This document shows, piece after piece, positions 7,452-15,890 of a stretch of DNA of 38,224 nt. The stretch's first letter is position 1. The number at the start of each line of letters is the position of its first letter. The notes under the pieces were generated by a model. That model was not told the DNA's origin and made no database searches. It saw only the letters and a program-made list of their open reading frames with translations. The DNA is from Candidatus Omnitrophota bacterium (GTDB lineage: Bacteria > Omnitrophota > Gorgyraeia > 2-01-FULL-45-10), in assembly GCA_016929115.1 (NCBI GenBank), contig JAFGJL010000058.1:1-38224 (forward strand). The letters are read 5' to 3'. The translations under genes were made by a program, and so were the position numbers.

Positions 7452-8255
7452 ATGGCTTTTTTTATCCGCGTATACAGGATAGCAGCTCTCATAATATGGT
7501 CGGCCATCGCCGCCATATTGTCAGCGCCCTCGCAGCTGAGAGCCGGATGGAAAGGCGTCAAGGACGTAAGCCGTTTTGTGTACCTCTGGAATAAAGGCGT
7601 CGCAAGGATAATCAATCTGCGCGTAAAGGTGTCCGGAAAGGTCCCGTCCCTATCCGGGGGCCTGGTGGTATCCAACCACCTGAGTTATATCGATATAGTC
7701 ACCCACGGCTCGACCCTTCCTGTGCGGTATTCCCCAAAGTCCGACATAGCTAAATGGCCTCTTCTCGGGTGGTACCTTGCCTTAAGCCGCCCGATATGGA
7801 TCGACAGGCGGTCAAAGCAGGCGTCCAAAAAGGCGCTGGAGGAGTTCGCGGAGACGATGAATAACGGCATGTACCTCATCGTATATCCGGAAGGGACGAG
7901 CACCGACGGAAAGAACGGCATCCTCCCGTTCAAATCGACTTCATTTGAAGCGGCTATAGCGAGCAACGCGCCGATAATCCCGGTGCTTACCAGTTATCGC
8001 CAGCCGCCCGGCGAGCCCACGGTCTGCTGGTACGGTGACATGACGCTATTGCCCCATGCCTGGCAGGTATTGGGATTCCCTACGATAGAGGCGGAATTGC
8101 GTTTTCTCGAGCCTGTATTTCCTGAGGGGAGGCCCAGGAAGGAACTGGCGTCACTGGTCCACGAGGTCATGTCGCTCGAATACGAAAAGGGCGCCGTCCT
8201 GGAAGAGGTCGAAGTCCTGGCAAGATCGGAGATGTCGCCACAAAGTGCTGAATAG
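7452..8255 (+). CDS. PlsC/OlsA-like lysophospholipid or lyso-ornithine-lipid acyltransferase
   Basis: Start taken at ATG 7452; the upstream in-frame extension overlaps the OlsB-like gene and is not expected. The 267-aa protein has an N-terminal membrane helix (about 6-27), the acyltransferase motif NHLSYID with H76 and D81 (HX4D), and YPEGTST around residues 145-150. This family acylates a hydroxyl acceptor using acyl-ACP or acyl-CoA at the inner face of the inner membrane. Next to an OlsB-like gene it is best read as OlsA-like, but ordinary 1-acylglycerol-phosphate acyltransferase activity is possible. It overlaps the following gene by 11 bp. Confidence 0.82.
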   Translation: MAFFIRVYRIAALIIWSAIAAILSAPSQLRAGWKGVKDVSRFVYLWNKGVARIINLRVKVSGKVPSLSGGLVVSNHLSYIDIVTHGSTLPVRYSPKSDIAKWPLLGWYLALSRPIWIDRRSKQASKKALEEFAETMNNGMYLIVYPEGTSTDGKNGILPFKSTSFEAAIASNAPIIPVLTSYRQPPGEPTVCWYGDMTLLPHAWQVLGFPTIEAELRFLEPVFPEGRPRKELASLVHEVMSLEYEKGAVLEEVEVLARSEMSPQSAE

Positions 8256-8856
8256 AAAATATTTTTTCGCTATTACCATGTGCCTTGCCGCGCTCCTGGC
8301 ATGCGGGTGCGAGGCGAAGGTCCGGAACCTGAATTCGCCGGGCGGAACGATCGTCTGTTTCGGGGACAGCATAACGTACGGCACGGGAGCGGACAGGAGC
8401 GGGGATTACCCGTCTTTATTAAGCGACCTGCTTAGGCGCGACTTGATCAACGCCGGCGTTCCGGGCGATACCACGCGCGACGCGCTCGCGCGCCTTGACA
8501 GCGATGTCCTGGAGCTGGACCCTTATCTCGTAATAGTCGAATTAGGCGGAAACGACTTCCTGGAAGGGCTGCCGAAACAGGAGACGCTCGCTAACCTGAG
8601 AGAGATCATATCGCGGATACAGGGTTCCGGCGCGATCGTCGCGCTTTGCGATGTCAGCGGCGGCGTCATAATGTCAGGGTACAGGAAGGACTACAGGAGG
8701 CTGGCTCGCGAGACAGCCTCGATATTCATACCGCGGCTCATGGAAGGGATACTCGTGAACCCGGCCTTTAAATACGATGAGATACACCCGAATTCCAAGG
8801 GGTATAAGATAATCGCGGAGAAAGTCTATAGGGCCGTCAGGAAGTATGTGAAGTAG
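8245..8856 (+). CDS. SGNH/GDSL-family esterase or lipase lipoprotein (TesA-like)
   Basis: The 203-aa protein has SGNH blocks: GDSITYG with nucleophile S42, the glycine block GVPGDTT (about 72-78), GGND with N103, and YDEIHPNSKGY giving D178 and H181. A lipoprotein-type signal (CLAALLAC|GC, lipidated C20) suggests membrane anchoring in the periplasm. Similar enzymes hydrolyse lysophospholipids, thioesters or carbohydrate esters. The GTG start lies inside the end of the acyltransferase gene, so a role in lipid turnover is plausible. The substrate is unknown. Confidence 0.87.
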   Translation: MLNRKYFFAITMCLAALLACGCEAKVRNLNSPGGTIVCFGDSITYGTGADRSGDYPSLLSDLLRRDLINAGVPGDTTRDALARLDSDVLELDPYLVIVELGGNDFLEGLPKQETLANLREIISRIQGSGAIVALCDVSGGVIMSGYRKDYRRLARETASIFIPRLMEGILVNPAFKYDEIHPNSKGYKIIAEKVYRAVRKYVK

Positions 8857-8886
8857 GTTATAGGTTTAAGGTTGGAGGGTGGAGGG
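8852..8886. repeat. Heptamer array 1: AGTAGGT TATAGGT TTAAGGT TGGAGGG TGGAGGG
   Basis: Five units in strict 7-bp register, with GG(T/G) conserved at unit positions 5-7. The array starts in the stop codon of the SGNH gene and runs to the ribosome binding site of the next gene. It belongs to the set of period-7 arrays found through this window. Confidence 0.7.
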
Positions 8887-8892
8887 GGAGTT

Positions 8893-9258
8893 ATGAGATA
8901 CGCGATAGTTGTTATGGCCGTCTTGTTCGTATGCGCAAGCGCGTGTGGTTTCGAACAAGATACGAGCGGCGCAGGCGGGGAAGGAGAGCAGCTCGGCTCC
9001 GGCAGGGCTGTGCAGTTCGAACAGCGGGGCGGCGCGCAAGTCGGCCAGATCATCGACGTCGACCAGTCAGGCGGGGGCCGCAAGGAAAAGGTGCTCTCGG
9101 TCGACGAGGGTCCCGGGGGAGAGCAGACCATCAAGACTTACGACCCGCAATCCGGCAAGTACTGGCTATATAAGACGGAAGGCGAGGGCGCAAGCGAGGG
9201 TTCGGACGAGGGCGGAGGCTTCGGCGCGGGCGCAGGCTCCGGCGGGAACGAGTGGTAA
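8893..9258 (+). CDS. Small secreted Gly/Ser-rich protein, unknown
   Basis: Start taken at ATG 8893, preceded by GGAGGGGG; a TTG at 8872 would start inside a repeat array. The 121-aa product has a signal segment (MRYAIVVMAVLFVCASACGF), possibly of lipoprotein type. The mature part is low in hydrophobic residues, with a central folded-looking region (QIIDVDQSG, KVLSVDEGPGGEQTIKTYDPQSGKYW) and an acidic Gly-rich tail. No family recognised. The stop overlaps the start of the pseudouridine synthase gene, so it is probably co-transcribed with it. Confidence 0.65.
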   Translation: MRYAIVVMAVLFVCASACGFEQDTSGAGGEGEQLGSGRAVQFEQRGGAQVGQIIDVDQSGGGRKEKVLSVDEGPGGEQTIKTYDPQSGKYWLYKTEGEGASEGSDEGGGFGAGAGSGGNEW

Positions 9259-9992
9259 AGCGCCTTAACGTATGCATCGCCAGGGCCGGCCTATGCTCGC
9301 GGAGAAAGGCCGACCTTCTCATAAAAGACGGCAAGGTCGAGGTCAACGGCAAGGTGGTGCGCGAACCGTGGCGCGATGTGAGCGGCTCCGACACTATCTC
9401 AGTCGGAGGAAAGCCGCTCAGATCAGAGAAGCATGTATACATGGTCTTGAATAAGCCGAAAGGCGTCACATCTACGGTGGCGGATAAGTTCGCAGAGCGC
9501 ACGGTCGTCGATCTGGTGCCTAAGAAGTCCGGACGCGTATATCCGGCGGGGCGGCTCGATAAAGATACGAGCGGGTTGATGGTGGTGACCAATGACGGGG
9601 AGCTTTGCTACGGGCTCACCCACCCCAAGTTTGAGATCGAGAAGGAATACGTCGCGACTGTGGACGGCAAGCTTGACCGCTCGGCGCTCGAGCGCATGGC
9701 CAAAGGCGTTCTCGACGAAGGCGAGCTTTTGAAGGCTAAGTCGGTGAGGGCGGAAAGATCATATGGCGCCAGGACAGAAGCGCGTGTTATAATCTCTGAG
9801 GGCAAAAAGAGGCACATACGGCGCATGTTCAAATGCATCGGGCACCGCGTGCTTGAGCTGCGGAGGGTAAGGATAGGCTCCCTCCGGCTCGAGGGCCTGA
9901 AGGAAGGGGAGCACAAAGAGATCGACGGCGACATGGCTTATCGGCTTTTATTGGGACGTTCGCCGCGAAGGGGAGGGAGCGGATGTCGTTAA
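9252..9992 (+). CDS. rluB: RsuA/RluB-family pseudouridine synthase
   Basis: The 246-aa protein has an N-terminal S4 RNA-binding domain (RLNVCIARAGLCSRRKADLLI, about 4-24) and the catalytic motif GRLDKDTSGLMVVTNDG with the active Asp of R-L-D at about residues 101-103. The end of the fold includes EGKKRHIRRMF. These enzymes convert uridine to pseudouridine in rRNA; RluB acts on 23S rRNA near position 2605, RsuA on 16S rRNA position 516. The two cannot be separated firmly by eye; general form and length favour RluB. The GTG start at 9252 overlaps the previous stop by 7 bp. Confidence 0.88.
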   Translation: MVKRLNVCIARAGLCSRRKADLLIKDGKVEVNGKVVREPWRDVSGSDTISVGGKPLRSEKHVYMVLNKPKGVTSTVADKFAERTVVDLVPKKSGRVYPAGRLDKDTSGLMVVTNDGELCYGLTHPKFEIEKEYVATVDGKLDRSALERMAKGVLDEGELLKAKSVRAERSYGARTEARVIISEGKKRHIRRMFKCIGHRVLELRRVRIGSLRLEGLKEGEHKEIDGDMAYRLLLGRSPRRGGSGCR

Positions 9993-10336
9993 AATCAAAT
10001 GTGGCTAAAAGAAAAGGCGGGATCGTCTGCGTATCCATAAGGGGTTCGATAGATGTGGAAGGATCGGCGGCGCTTGAAAAAGAACTTGCCGGCATCCTGG
10101 CATCGGCGACCAAAGCGCTTATACTGGACATGGGCGGCATCGATTACATAGGGAGCGTCGGCATACGCGTCATAATGACCGCCAAAAAGAATGTGGAGGG
10201 TGCGGGCGGCGATTTTATGGTCACGGGCCTCCAGCCCAACGTCAAGAACGTTTTTGATATCCTGCACCTGATCCCGCTGGTGAACATATTCGTCAGCGTG
10301 AAGGAGGCGGAAGATGCCCTTGCCGGTCGGCAATGA
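9983..10336 (+). CDS. STAS-domain protein (anti-sigma factor antagonist-like)
   Basis: This 117-aa protein is a stand-alone STAS domain: an N-terminal strand GIVCVSIRGSIDVEGS, the hallmark ALILDMGGIDYIGSVGIRVI (about 45-64), then the GDFMVTGL and VKNVFDILHLIPLVNIFVS elements. SpoIIAA-type antagonists are switched by phosphorylation of the second serine in D-S-S-G. Here the aligned segment is G57-S58-V59-G60, so Val occupies that position and only the preceding Ser remains. No kinase or sigma gene lies beside it. It overlaps the pseudouridine synthase by 10 bp. Confidence 0.88.
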   Translation: MSLKSNVAKRKGGIVCVSIRGSIDVEGSAALEKELAGILASATKALILDMGGIDYIGSVGIRVIMTAKKNVEGAGGDFMVTGLQPNVKNVFDILHLIPLVNIFVSVKEAEDALAGRQ

Positions 10337-10359
10337 GCATATTTTGAAGGAGGTGTAGC

Positions 10360-10611
10360 ATGGAAGAGAAGGTGATAGGCAAGATCGTGCATTATTTCGC
10401 GCACGTGAGCGTCGGCGTGATAGAGCTGAGCGACGCGTTGAGAGTGGGGGATAAGATACATATCAAAGGCGCCCATGACGACGTTGTGCAGGAAGTGGCC
10501 TCGATGCAGATCGAGCACGCCGATGTCACTGAGGCGAAGGCAGGCGACCACGTCGGCATCAAGGTGGCCCAAAAGGTCCACCAGCATGATCTGGTGTACA
10601 AGGTAGTGTAG
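10360..10611 (+). CDS. EF-Tu domain-2-like small protein (translation elongation factor-like)
   Basis: The 83-aa protein begins MEEKVIGKIVHYFAHVSVGV and continues with ELSDALRVGDKIHIKGAHDD and AKAGDHVGIKVAQKVHQHD. This is the beta-barrel pattern of translation-factor domain 2 without any GTPase domain. Such small proteins are widespread and of unknown function. It has a near-ideal ribosome binding site (AAGGAGGTG) and is followed by a terminator hairpin. Confidence 0.8.
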   Translation: MEEKVIGKIVHYFAHVSVGVIELSDALRVGDKIHIKGAHDDVVQEVASMQIEHADVTEAKAGDHVGIKVAQKVHQHDLVYKVV

Positions 10612-10646
10612 GGTATAGGCGAAGAACGGTCCAGGGTATCGGTCAT

Positions 10647-10680
10647 AAGGAGGCCAGCGTTCAATCCGGCCTCCTTCCTT
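10647..10680 (+). terminator. Terminator after the EF-Tu-domain-like gene
   Basis: A perfect 9-bp stem AAGGAGGCC / GGCCTCCTT (10647-10655 and 10668-10676) with a 12-nt loop, followed by CCTTTATT. The T-run is weak. It closes the transcript started upstream and precedes a new promoter. Confidence 0.75.
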
Positions 10681-10688
10681 TATTCCCC

Positions 10689-10716
10689 TTGACTTCCATG
10701 CCTCAATCGATATAAT
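10689..10716 (+). promoter_or_regulatory. Sigma-70-type promoter for the EF-G-like gene
   Basis: TTGACT (10689-10694), a 16-bp spacer and TATAAT (10711-10716), 46 bp before the ATG. It lies directly after the preceding terminator, which supports independent transcription of the downstream gene. Confidence 0.75.
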
Positions 10717-10762
10717 AATATTGTTATTTGCATATATAGCCACTTATTCAGGGAGGGAATAA

Positions 10763-12823
10763 ATGCCTAGTTTTGAGCCAAAAGCCATCAGGAACATCGT
10801 CCTGGCCGGACATTCCGGATGCGGAAAGACATCGCTTGCCGAGGCCCTCGCGCTGAACGGCGGCGCCATATCCAAGATGGGTTCGGTGGATGAGGGGACG
10901 ACCGTCCTGGACTACAATGAGGACGAGAAGGAGCGCAAATGCTCGATAAGCTCGGCGCTGCTGAGTTTCTCGGCTGATTCCAGGAAGATCAACCTCATAG
11001 ACACGCCCGGCTACATGGACTTCGTCGGTGAGATGATAGGCGGCCTGCGGGCAGCCGATACGTCGCTCATCGTTGTCAACGCCACAGGCGGCGTCGAGAT
11101 AGGAACAGAGCGCGCTTACAAGTTCGCGAAGGAGAAGCTCGTGCCGCGCGCGTTCTTTATAAACAAGCTCGACAAGGAGCACGCTGATTTTGATAAGTGC
11201 GTAGAGCAGATCAAGAGGAAGTTCGGCAAGCAGTGCGTGCTCGTGACCATACCGCTGGGGAAGGAATCCTCCTTCAAGGCCGTCGCGAACATCCTGACAG
11301 GCGATGGCGTAAGCGCCCTTTCAGGCGACGATAAGGACCTGGCCGAGGACGCCAAGAGCTCGCTCGCCGAGGTCGTGGCGGAGACCGACGACGCGCTGCT
11401 CGAAAAGTACCTTGAAAAGGGCGAGCTTTCACCCGAAGAGCTGAAGGCCGCGTTCATAAAGGGCATGGCCGCCGGCAAGGTAGTCCCCATATTCTGCGGC
11501 GCTGCCACAAAGAACATAGGCGCGAAGGAGCTTCTCATCGCGATCGTCAATTATTTCCCGTCTCCGGCGGACAGGCCAAAGACCAAAGCGGTCAAGAAGG
11601 ATTCGCAGGAAACCGTGGAGATCGACACAAATCCGAACGCGCCGTTCTCGGCCCTGGTCTTCAAGACGCTTTCCGATCCCTACCTCGGCCAGATAACCAT
11701 CTTCAAGGTCTTTTCCGGGAAATTGTCGACGAACAGCAGTTTCTATAATACCAATAAAGAGGCGAGAGAAAAGATCGGCCAGATCTTCTCGCTCGTCGGC
11801 AAGACCCAGACATCGGTGGAGTCGGCGCAGGCCGGCGACATCGCCTGCGTCGCGAAGCTCAGGGAGACGACGACCGGAGATACGATCTGCGACGAGAAGA
11901 GCGCCGTCAAGTTTGACGACATCCAGTTCCCCGAAGCGGCCATCTCGTTCTCGCTGAAGCCCAAGAGCCGCGCGGACGAGGACAAGATCTCCAACGCTCT
12001 TCATAAATTGACAGCCGAGGACCCGACCTTTAAGATGACCCGCGAAGAGCAGACGAAAGAGATGATCGCCTCCGGCATGGGCGACATGCATATCAATATA
12101 ATGCTGAACCGCATGAAGGCGCGTTACGGCGTCCAGGTGGATATAGGCACGCCTAAGATCGCGTACAAAGAGACGATCCTCGGCAAGGGCGAGGCACAGT
12201 ACCGCCACAAGAAGCAGACCGGCGGGGCGGGCCAGTTCGCCGAGGTCTGGCTGCGCATCGAGCCGCTCGACCGCGGCACGGGGTTCGAGTTCGTCGACGA
12301 GGTAGTCGGCGGCGCGATACCGCGGCCTTTCGTCGTGAGCTGCGAGAAGGGCATCAAGGGAGCGATGAACTCAGGCCCCCTGGCGGGCTATCCTGTCGTA
12401 GACGTCAGGGCGATAGTCTATGACGGCAAGACGCATCCGGTCGATTCCAAGGATATCGCGTTCCAGATAGCGGCGCGCAACGGATTCAAGGAGTCGATGA
12501 TGAAGGCAAAGCCGGTGCTTCTGGAGCCCATCATGGACGTCGATATCATCGTCCCGGACGAGTTCATGGGCGATATCACCGGAAGCCTCAATTCGCGCCG
12601 CGGCAGGGTCATGGGCATGGAGCCCTCGGACGGCAGCCAGATGATCAAGGCGAAGGTGCCGCTCGAGGAGATGTATAAATACGTCAACGAGCTGAAGTCG
12701 ATCACCGGCGGCAGGGGAACGTACACGATGACATTCTCGCACTACGAGATCGTCCCGGCCAACATAGCGCAGGTGATCGTGGACAAGGCGAAGGCGACGA
12801 AGAAGGAAGAGGCGGAAGAATAG
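10763..12823 (+). CDS. EF-G-like translation factor GTPase (FusA2-type paralogue)
   Basis: The 686-aa protein has the EF-G domain series. The GTPase domain has P-loop GHSGCGKT (residues 16-23), G3 DTPGYMDF and G4 NKLD. Domain II follows (PFSALVFKTLSDPYLGQITIFKVFSG), then domains III-V ending in GRGTYTMTFSHYEIVP. The P-loop and switch I (ERKCSISSALLSF instead of the canonical ERGITI-type) mark it as the EF-G-like/FusA2 branch rather than the str-operon fusA. Its role in translocation or ribosome recycling is uncertain. It has its own promoter and an AGGGAGG ribosome binding site. The stop codon TAG is the first triplet of a heptamer inverted repeat. Confidence 0.9.
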   Translation: MPSFEPKAIRNIVLAGHSGCGKTSLAEALALNGGAISKMGSVDEGTTVLDYNEDEKERKCSISSALLSFSADSRKINLIDTPGYMDFVGEMIGGLRAADTSLIVVNATGGVEIGTERAYKFAKEKLVPRAFFINKLDKEHADFDKCVEQIKRKFGKQCVLVTIPLGKESSFKAVANILTGDGVSALSGDDKDLAEDAKSSLAEVVAETDDALLEKYLEKGELSPEELKAAFIKGMAAGKVVPIFCGAATKNIGAKELLIAIVNYFPSPADRPKTKAVKKDSQETVEIDTNPNAPFSALVFKTLSDPYLGQITIFKVFSGKLSTNSSFYNTNKEAREKIGQIFSLVGKTQTSVESAQAGDIACVAKLRETTTGDTICDEKSAVKFDDIQFPEAAISFSLKPKSRADEDKISNALHKLTAEDPTFKMTREEQTKEMIASGMGDMHINIMLNRMKARYGVQVDIGTPKIAYKETILGKGEAQYRHKKQTGGAGQFAEVWLRIEPLDRGTGFEFVDEVVGGAIPRPFVVSCEKGIKGAMNSGPLAGYPVVDVRAIVYDGKTHPVDSKDIAFQIAARNGFKESMMKAKPVLLEPIMDVDIIVPDEFMGDITGSLNSRRGRVMGMEPSDGSQMIKAKVPLEEMYKYVNELKSITGGRGTYTMTFSHYEIVPANIAQVIVDKAKATKKEEAEE

Positions 12824-12893
12824 CGGATAGCGTAGAGCGTTTAGCGTATAGGGTCCACTATACGCTATCCGCTAAACGCTATACGCTGAATAG
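12821..12893. repeat. Heptamer inverted repeat A (TAGCGTA family)
   Basis: The left arm is TAGCGGA TAGCGTA GAGCGTT TAGCGTA TAG in 7-bp register (12821-12851). After a short spacer, the right arm is the opposite-strand family CTATACG CTATCCG CTAAACG CTATACG (12858-12885). The arms can pair, with mismatches, into a long hairpin. It fills the gap between the EF-G-like gene and yebC and has no T-run. Very similar elements occur at 18897-18967 and 31976-32045. Confidence 0.85.
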
Positions 12894-12911
12894 GCAATCG
12901 AGAGGAGACTT

Positions 12912-13649
12912 ATGAGCGGACATTCTAAATGGGCGACGATCAAGCACAAGAAGGCCGCGACCGACGCCAAGAGGGGGCAGGCCTTTACCAAGCTTATCAA
13001 GGAAATAACCGTCGCCGCGCGCGGCGGGGGCAACCCGGACTCCAATCCGCGCCTGCGCGTCGCGATCGAGCGGGGGAAGGAAGCCAGCATGCCGGCCGAC
13101 AACATAGAGCGGGCGATCAAGAAGGGCACCGGGGAGCTCGAGGGCGTGAACTACGAGGATATCACGCTCGAGGGCTACGGCCCGGGCGGGATAGCCATCT
13201 TTGTCGAGGCTGTCAGCGACAATAAGAACAGGACGACGAGCGAGATACGGACCATCTTCAGCAAAGGCGGCGGCAACATGGCCGGAGCCGGCTCCGTAGC
13301 GTGGATATTCGAGAAGAAAGGTTATATAGTCGTTTCGAAGAAGACGATCGACGAAGACAAGCTCATGACGATCGCCCTGGACGCCGGGGCCGAGGACATG
13401 GTCGTGGAGGACGAGAACTACGCCATCACGACGTCACCGCAGGATTTCCTGAAGGTCAAGAAGGCGATCGAGGACAAGGGCATCAAGACGGAGTCCGCCG
13501 AGCTCGACCTCATACCGAAGAACACGATCAAACTGGTAGGGGATGACGCCAAGAAAGTCATAAACCTCGTGAGCGCTATCGAAGACCACGAAGACGTGCA
13601 GCATGTCTACGCCAATTTTGACGTGCCGGATGAACTATTGAAAGAATAA
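12912..13649 (+). CDS. yebC: YebC/PmpR family protein (translation/transcription regulator)
   Basis: This 245-aa protein has the invariant N-terminus [22 protein letters not shown], the block [35 protein letters not shown] and the central [22 protein letters not shown]. Length and composition are typical. YebC-II members relieve ribosome stalling at proline-rich motifs, and others were described as DNA-binding regulators. Its position directly before ruvC is common in bacteria. Its ribosome binding site is GAGAGGAG. The last base of its stop codon is the first base of the ruvC start. Confidence 0.96.
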   Translation: MSGHSKWATIKHKKAATDAKRGQAFTKLIKEITVAARGGGNPDSNPRLRVAIERGKEASMPADNIERAIKKGTGELEGVNYEDITLEGYGPGGIAIFVEAVSDNKNRTTSEIRTIFSKGGGNMAGAGSVAWIFEKKGYIVVSKKTIDEDKLMTIALDAGAEDMVVEDENYAITTSPQDFLKVKKAIEDKGIKTESAELDLIPKNTIKLVGDDAKKVINLVSAIEDHEDVQHVYANFDVPDELLKE

Positions 13650-14131
13650 TGCGGATACTCGGTATAGACCCCGGGCTAGGGACGACCGGTTACGGTATCA
13701 TCGAGGACGCGAGCTTCAAGGTGATAGAAGCCGGCGTGATCAAGACCGCGCCGCGCACACCCATACAGGAACGCCTCAAGAAGATATCCGATGCCCTCAC
13801 CGACATCATAACGGAATATAGGCCGGGCGTCCTGGTCCTCGAGAAGATATACTCGCATTGCAAGCACCCGACCACCGCGATACTGATGGGCCATGCAAGG
13901 GCCGTGGCGTGCCTTATCTGCGGCGAAAAGCGCATAAAGCTGGTCAATTACCCCTCCACAAGGATAAAGAAGGCCGTTACAGGCAACGGTCACGCCTCAA
14001 AACAGCAGGTCCAGCGTATGGTGCAGACTTTGCTCAATCTCAGGAATGCTCCGGAGCCGGTCGATGTGAGCGACGCGCTAGCGATGGCGATAAGCTATTG
14101 TTTCATAGAGCAGAAAAGAAGAATCTCTTAA
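13649..14131 (+). CDS. ruvC: RuvC Holliday junction resolvase
   Basis: The 160-aa protein opens [16 protein letters not shown] with catalytic D7. E68 lies in VLVLEKIYSHCKHPTTAI, and the last acidic pair lies in PVDVSDALAMAI. RuvC cleaves Holliday junctions symmetrically in complex with RuvAB. The C-terminal acidic motif reads D-V-S-D instead of the usual H/A-A-D, but the acidic positions are kept. It is coupled to yebC and is followed by ruvA after 7 bp. Confidence 0.95.
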   Translation: MRILGIDPGLGTTGYGIIEDASFKVIEAGVIKTAPRTPIQERLKKISDALTDIITEYRPGVLVLEKIYSHCKHPTTAILMGHARAVACLICGEKRIKLVNYPSTRIKKAVTGNGHASKQQVQRMVQTLLNLRNAPEPVDVSDALAMAISYCFIEQKRRIS

Positions 14132-14138
14132 GGGGCTT

Positions 14139-14768
14139 ATGATCTCACAGATATCCGGCAAGATAACCAGGAAAAAAGACCTGAGCGTCGTGATCGACCT
14201 GAACGGCATCTCTTACGAGGTGATGATACCGCGGGCTGTGATGGCCGCGCTGGACAGGGAGAGCTCTTCGGACGGCAGTGTCAAACTCGTGACCTACCAC
14301 TACTATCAGATGGACCCTTCAAAGGCTGTCCCGGTCCTGATAGGCTTCCTGAACGAGATCGAGAGGGAGTTCTTTGAGAGGTTCATCACTGTCTCCGGCG
14401 TTGGGCCGAAGGCGGCCTGCAAGGCGCTCAGCCTGCCTTTCTCGGTCATAGCGGACGCTATAGACAAAGGAGACATGGCGATCTTAAAGTCGCTTCCCGG
14501 CATCGGCGACCAGAAGGCGCGGGAGATCGTCGCGAAACTGCAGGGCAAGGTGGGGAAGTTCGGGCTGATACAGGACCGGGGCTCTGTCGCGCACGCTGCC
14601 GCCAAGGGGGATATCAGGGAAGAAGCCGTCAGTGTCCTGCTGCAGCTCCAATACAAGAAGAAAGAAGCCGAGGAGATGGTCGAGAAGGCGCTGGCGCGCG
14701 ATCCGAAGATATCGAGCTGCGAAGATGTGCTGAACGAGGTGTATAAGGGGAGCGTGAAAACGTCGTAG
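14139..14768 (+). CDS. ruvA: RuvA Holliday junction DNA-binding subunit
   Basis: The 209-aa protein has the N-terminal OB-fold (MISQISGKITRKKDLSVVIDLNGISYEV), the helix-hairpin-helix pair around SGVGPKAACKAL (about 88-99) and LPGIGDQKAREIVAKL (about 123-138), and a C-terminal RuvB-contact domain (EAVSVLLQLQYKKKEAEEMV). RuvA tetramers bind the junction and load RuvB. The ruvC-ruvA-ruvB order and close spacing indicate one operon. The stop codon lies within a GTCGTAG heptamer array. Confidence 0.95.
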   Translation: MISQISGKITRKKDLSVVIDLNGISYEVMIPRAVMAALDRESSSDGSVKLVTYHYYQMDPSKAVPVLIGFLNEIEREFFERFITVSGVGPKAACKALSLPFSVIADAIDKGDMAILKSLPGIGDQKAREIVAKLQGKVGKFGLIQDRGSVAHAAAKGDIREEAVSVLLQLQYKKKEAEEMVEKALARDPKISSCEDVLNEVYKGSVKTS

Positions 14769-14782
14769 GTCGAAGGTCGTAG
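14762..14782. repeat. Heptamer array 2: GTCGTAG GTCGAAG GTCGTAG
   Basis: Three units in 7-bp register overlap the last codons and the TAG stop of ruvA and run into the ruvA-ruvB gap. It is short, and is noted because other junctions in this window carry the same period with different heptamers. Confidence 0.6.
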
Positions 14783-14795
14783 TGTATGGGGAAAG

Positions 14796-15890
14796 ATGGC
14801 GAAGAAAGATACGGAAAAAAAAGATAAGCTGAGGGAGGTCGTGCTGGGCGCGGGCGGCGTATCCGCGGGGCGCGTCGAGGCGCTGGCGAACCAGGAGACC
14901 GACGAAGACCTCATCCTGAACATATCCTTAAGGCCGTCGCGCCTTCCGGACTTTATCGGCCAGAATGCCGTCGTCGATAACCTGAAGGTCTCGCTTGAAG
15001 CGGCCAAAAAGAGGGGCGAGCCGCTGGAGCACGTCCTGCTCTCCGGGCCTCCGGGCCTCGGCAAGACGTCGCTCGCCCACATCATAGCCAACGAGATGGG
15101 GACAAAGATCACGGCGACTAGCGGGCCGGCGATCGAGCGGGCCGGAGACCTCATCGGCATATTGACGAACCTCTCGCAGGGGGACATCCTATTTATCGAC
15201 GAGATCCACCGCCTCTCAAAGACGGTGGAGGAGTTCATCTATCCGGCGATGGAGAACTTCGAGATAGATTTCGTCATAGATAAGGGCCCGTACGCCAAGA
15301 CGATAAAGTTCAACCTCAAGCGCTTCACGCTGATAGGCGCGACGACGCGGGCGGGGCTCCTCACGGCGCCGCTCAGGAGCCGGTTCGGCATATTCCACCA
15401 TCTCGATTTTTACGAGACGGGCGATCTCGTGACGATAATCACGCGCTCGGCGTCTCTCTTGAACATCCCGATCGACAAGGACGCGGCGGCCGAGATCGCC
15501 AGGCGTTCGCGCGGATCGCCGCGCGTGGCGAACAGGCTCGTCAGGCGCGTGCGCGATTGGGCCCAGGTAAAGAAAGACGGCAAGATCACGGTCGCGGCTA
15601 CGGAAGAGGCCCTCAAGTCCCACGGCATAGACAGCATGGGCCTCGATATCATAGACCGCAAGGTCATCAGCGTCATACATGGATCGTTCGGCGGAGGGCC
15701 CGTGGGGATCGAGTCGATAGCCGCGACCCTCAACGAGGAACCGGATACCATCGTGGATATCGTAGAGCCGTTCCTGCTGAAGGCGGGTTTTTTAAAGAGG
15801 ACGCCGCGCGGCAGGGAGCTCACCAGGCTCGCCTATGAGCATATGCATCTTACGCCAAATAAGAAAGAACCTCAAAAGGAACTTTTTTGA
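14796..15890 (+). CDS. ruvB: RuvB Holliday junction branch-migration ATPase
   Basis: The 364-aa AAA+ protein has Walker A GPPGLGKT (84-91), Walker B ILFIDEIH (131-138), sensor/arginine finger region TTRAGLLTAPLRSRFG, and a C-terminal winged helix with LKAGFLKRTPRGRELT. RuvB hexamers drive branch migration with RuvA. About 25 extra N-terminal residues (Lys/Glu-rich, then VLGAGGVSAGRVEAL) precede the usual start of the family. The stop overlaps the TTG start of queH. Confidence 0.96.
   Translation: MAKKDTEKKDKLREVVLGAGGVSAGRVEALANQETDEDLILNISLRPSRLPDFIGQNAVVDNLKVSLEAAKKRGEPLEHVLLSGPPGLGKTSLAHIIANEMGTKITATSGPAIERAGDLIGILTNLSQGDILFIDEIHRLSKTVEEFIYPAMENFEIDFVIDKGPYAKTIKFNLKRFTLIGATTRAGLLTAPLRSRFGIFHHLDFYETGDLVTIITRSASLLNIPIDKDAAAEIARRSRGSPRVANRLVRRVRDWAQVKKDGKITVAATEEALKSHGIDSMGLDIIDRKVISVIHGSFGGGPVGIESIAATLNEEPDTIVDIVEPFLLKAGFLKRTPRGRELTRLAYEHMHLTPNKKEPQKELF

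Noticed and set aside
11429-12208. Long - strand frame opposite the EF-G-like gene
   Set aside because: High-GC codon use makes antisense frames open; the + strand protein has all EF-G motifs.
12821-12893. CRISPR array or rho-independent terminator for the heptamer inverted repeats
   Set aside because: There are no spacers between repeats, the units are 7 bp, and no T-run follows.
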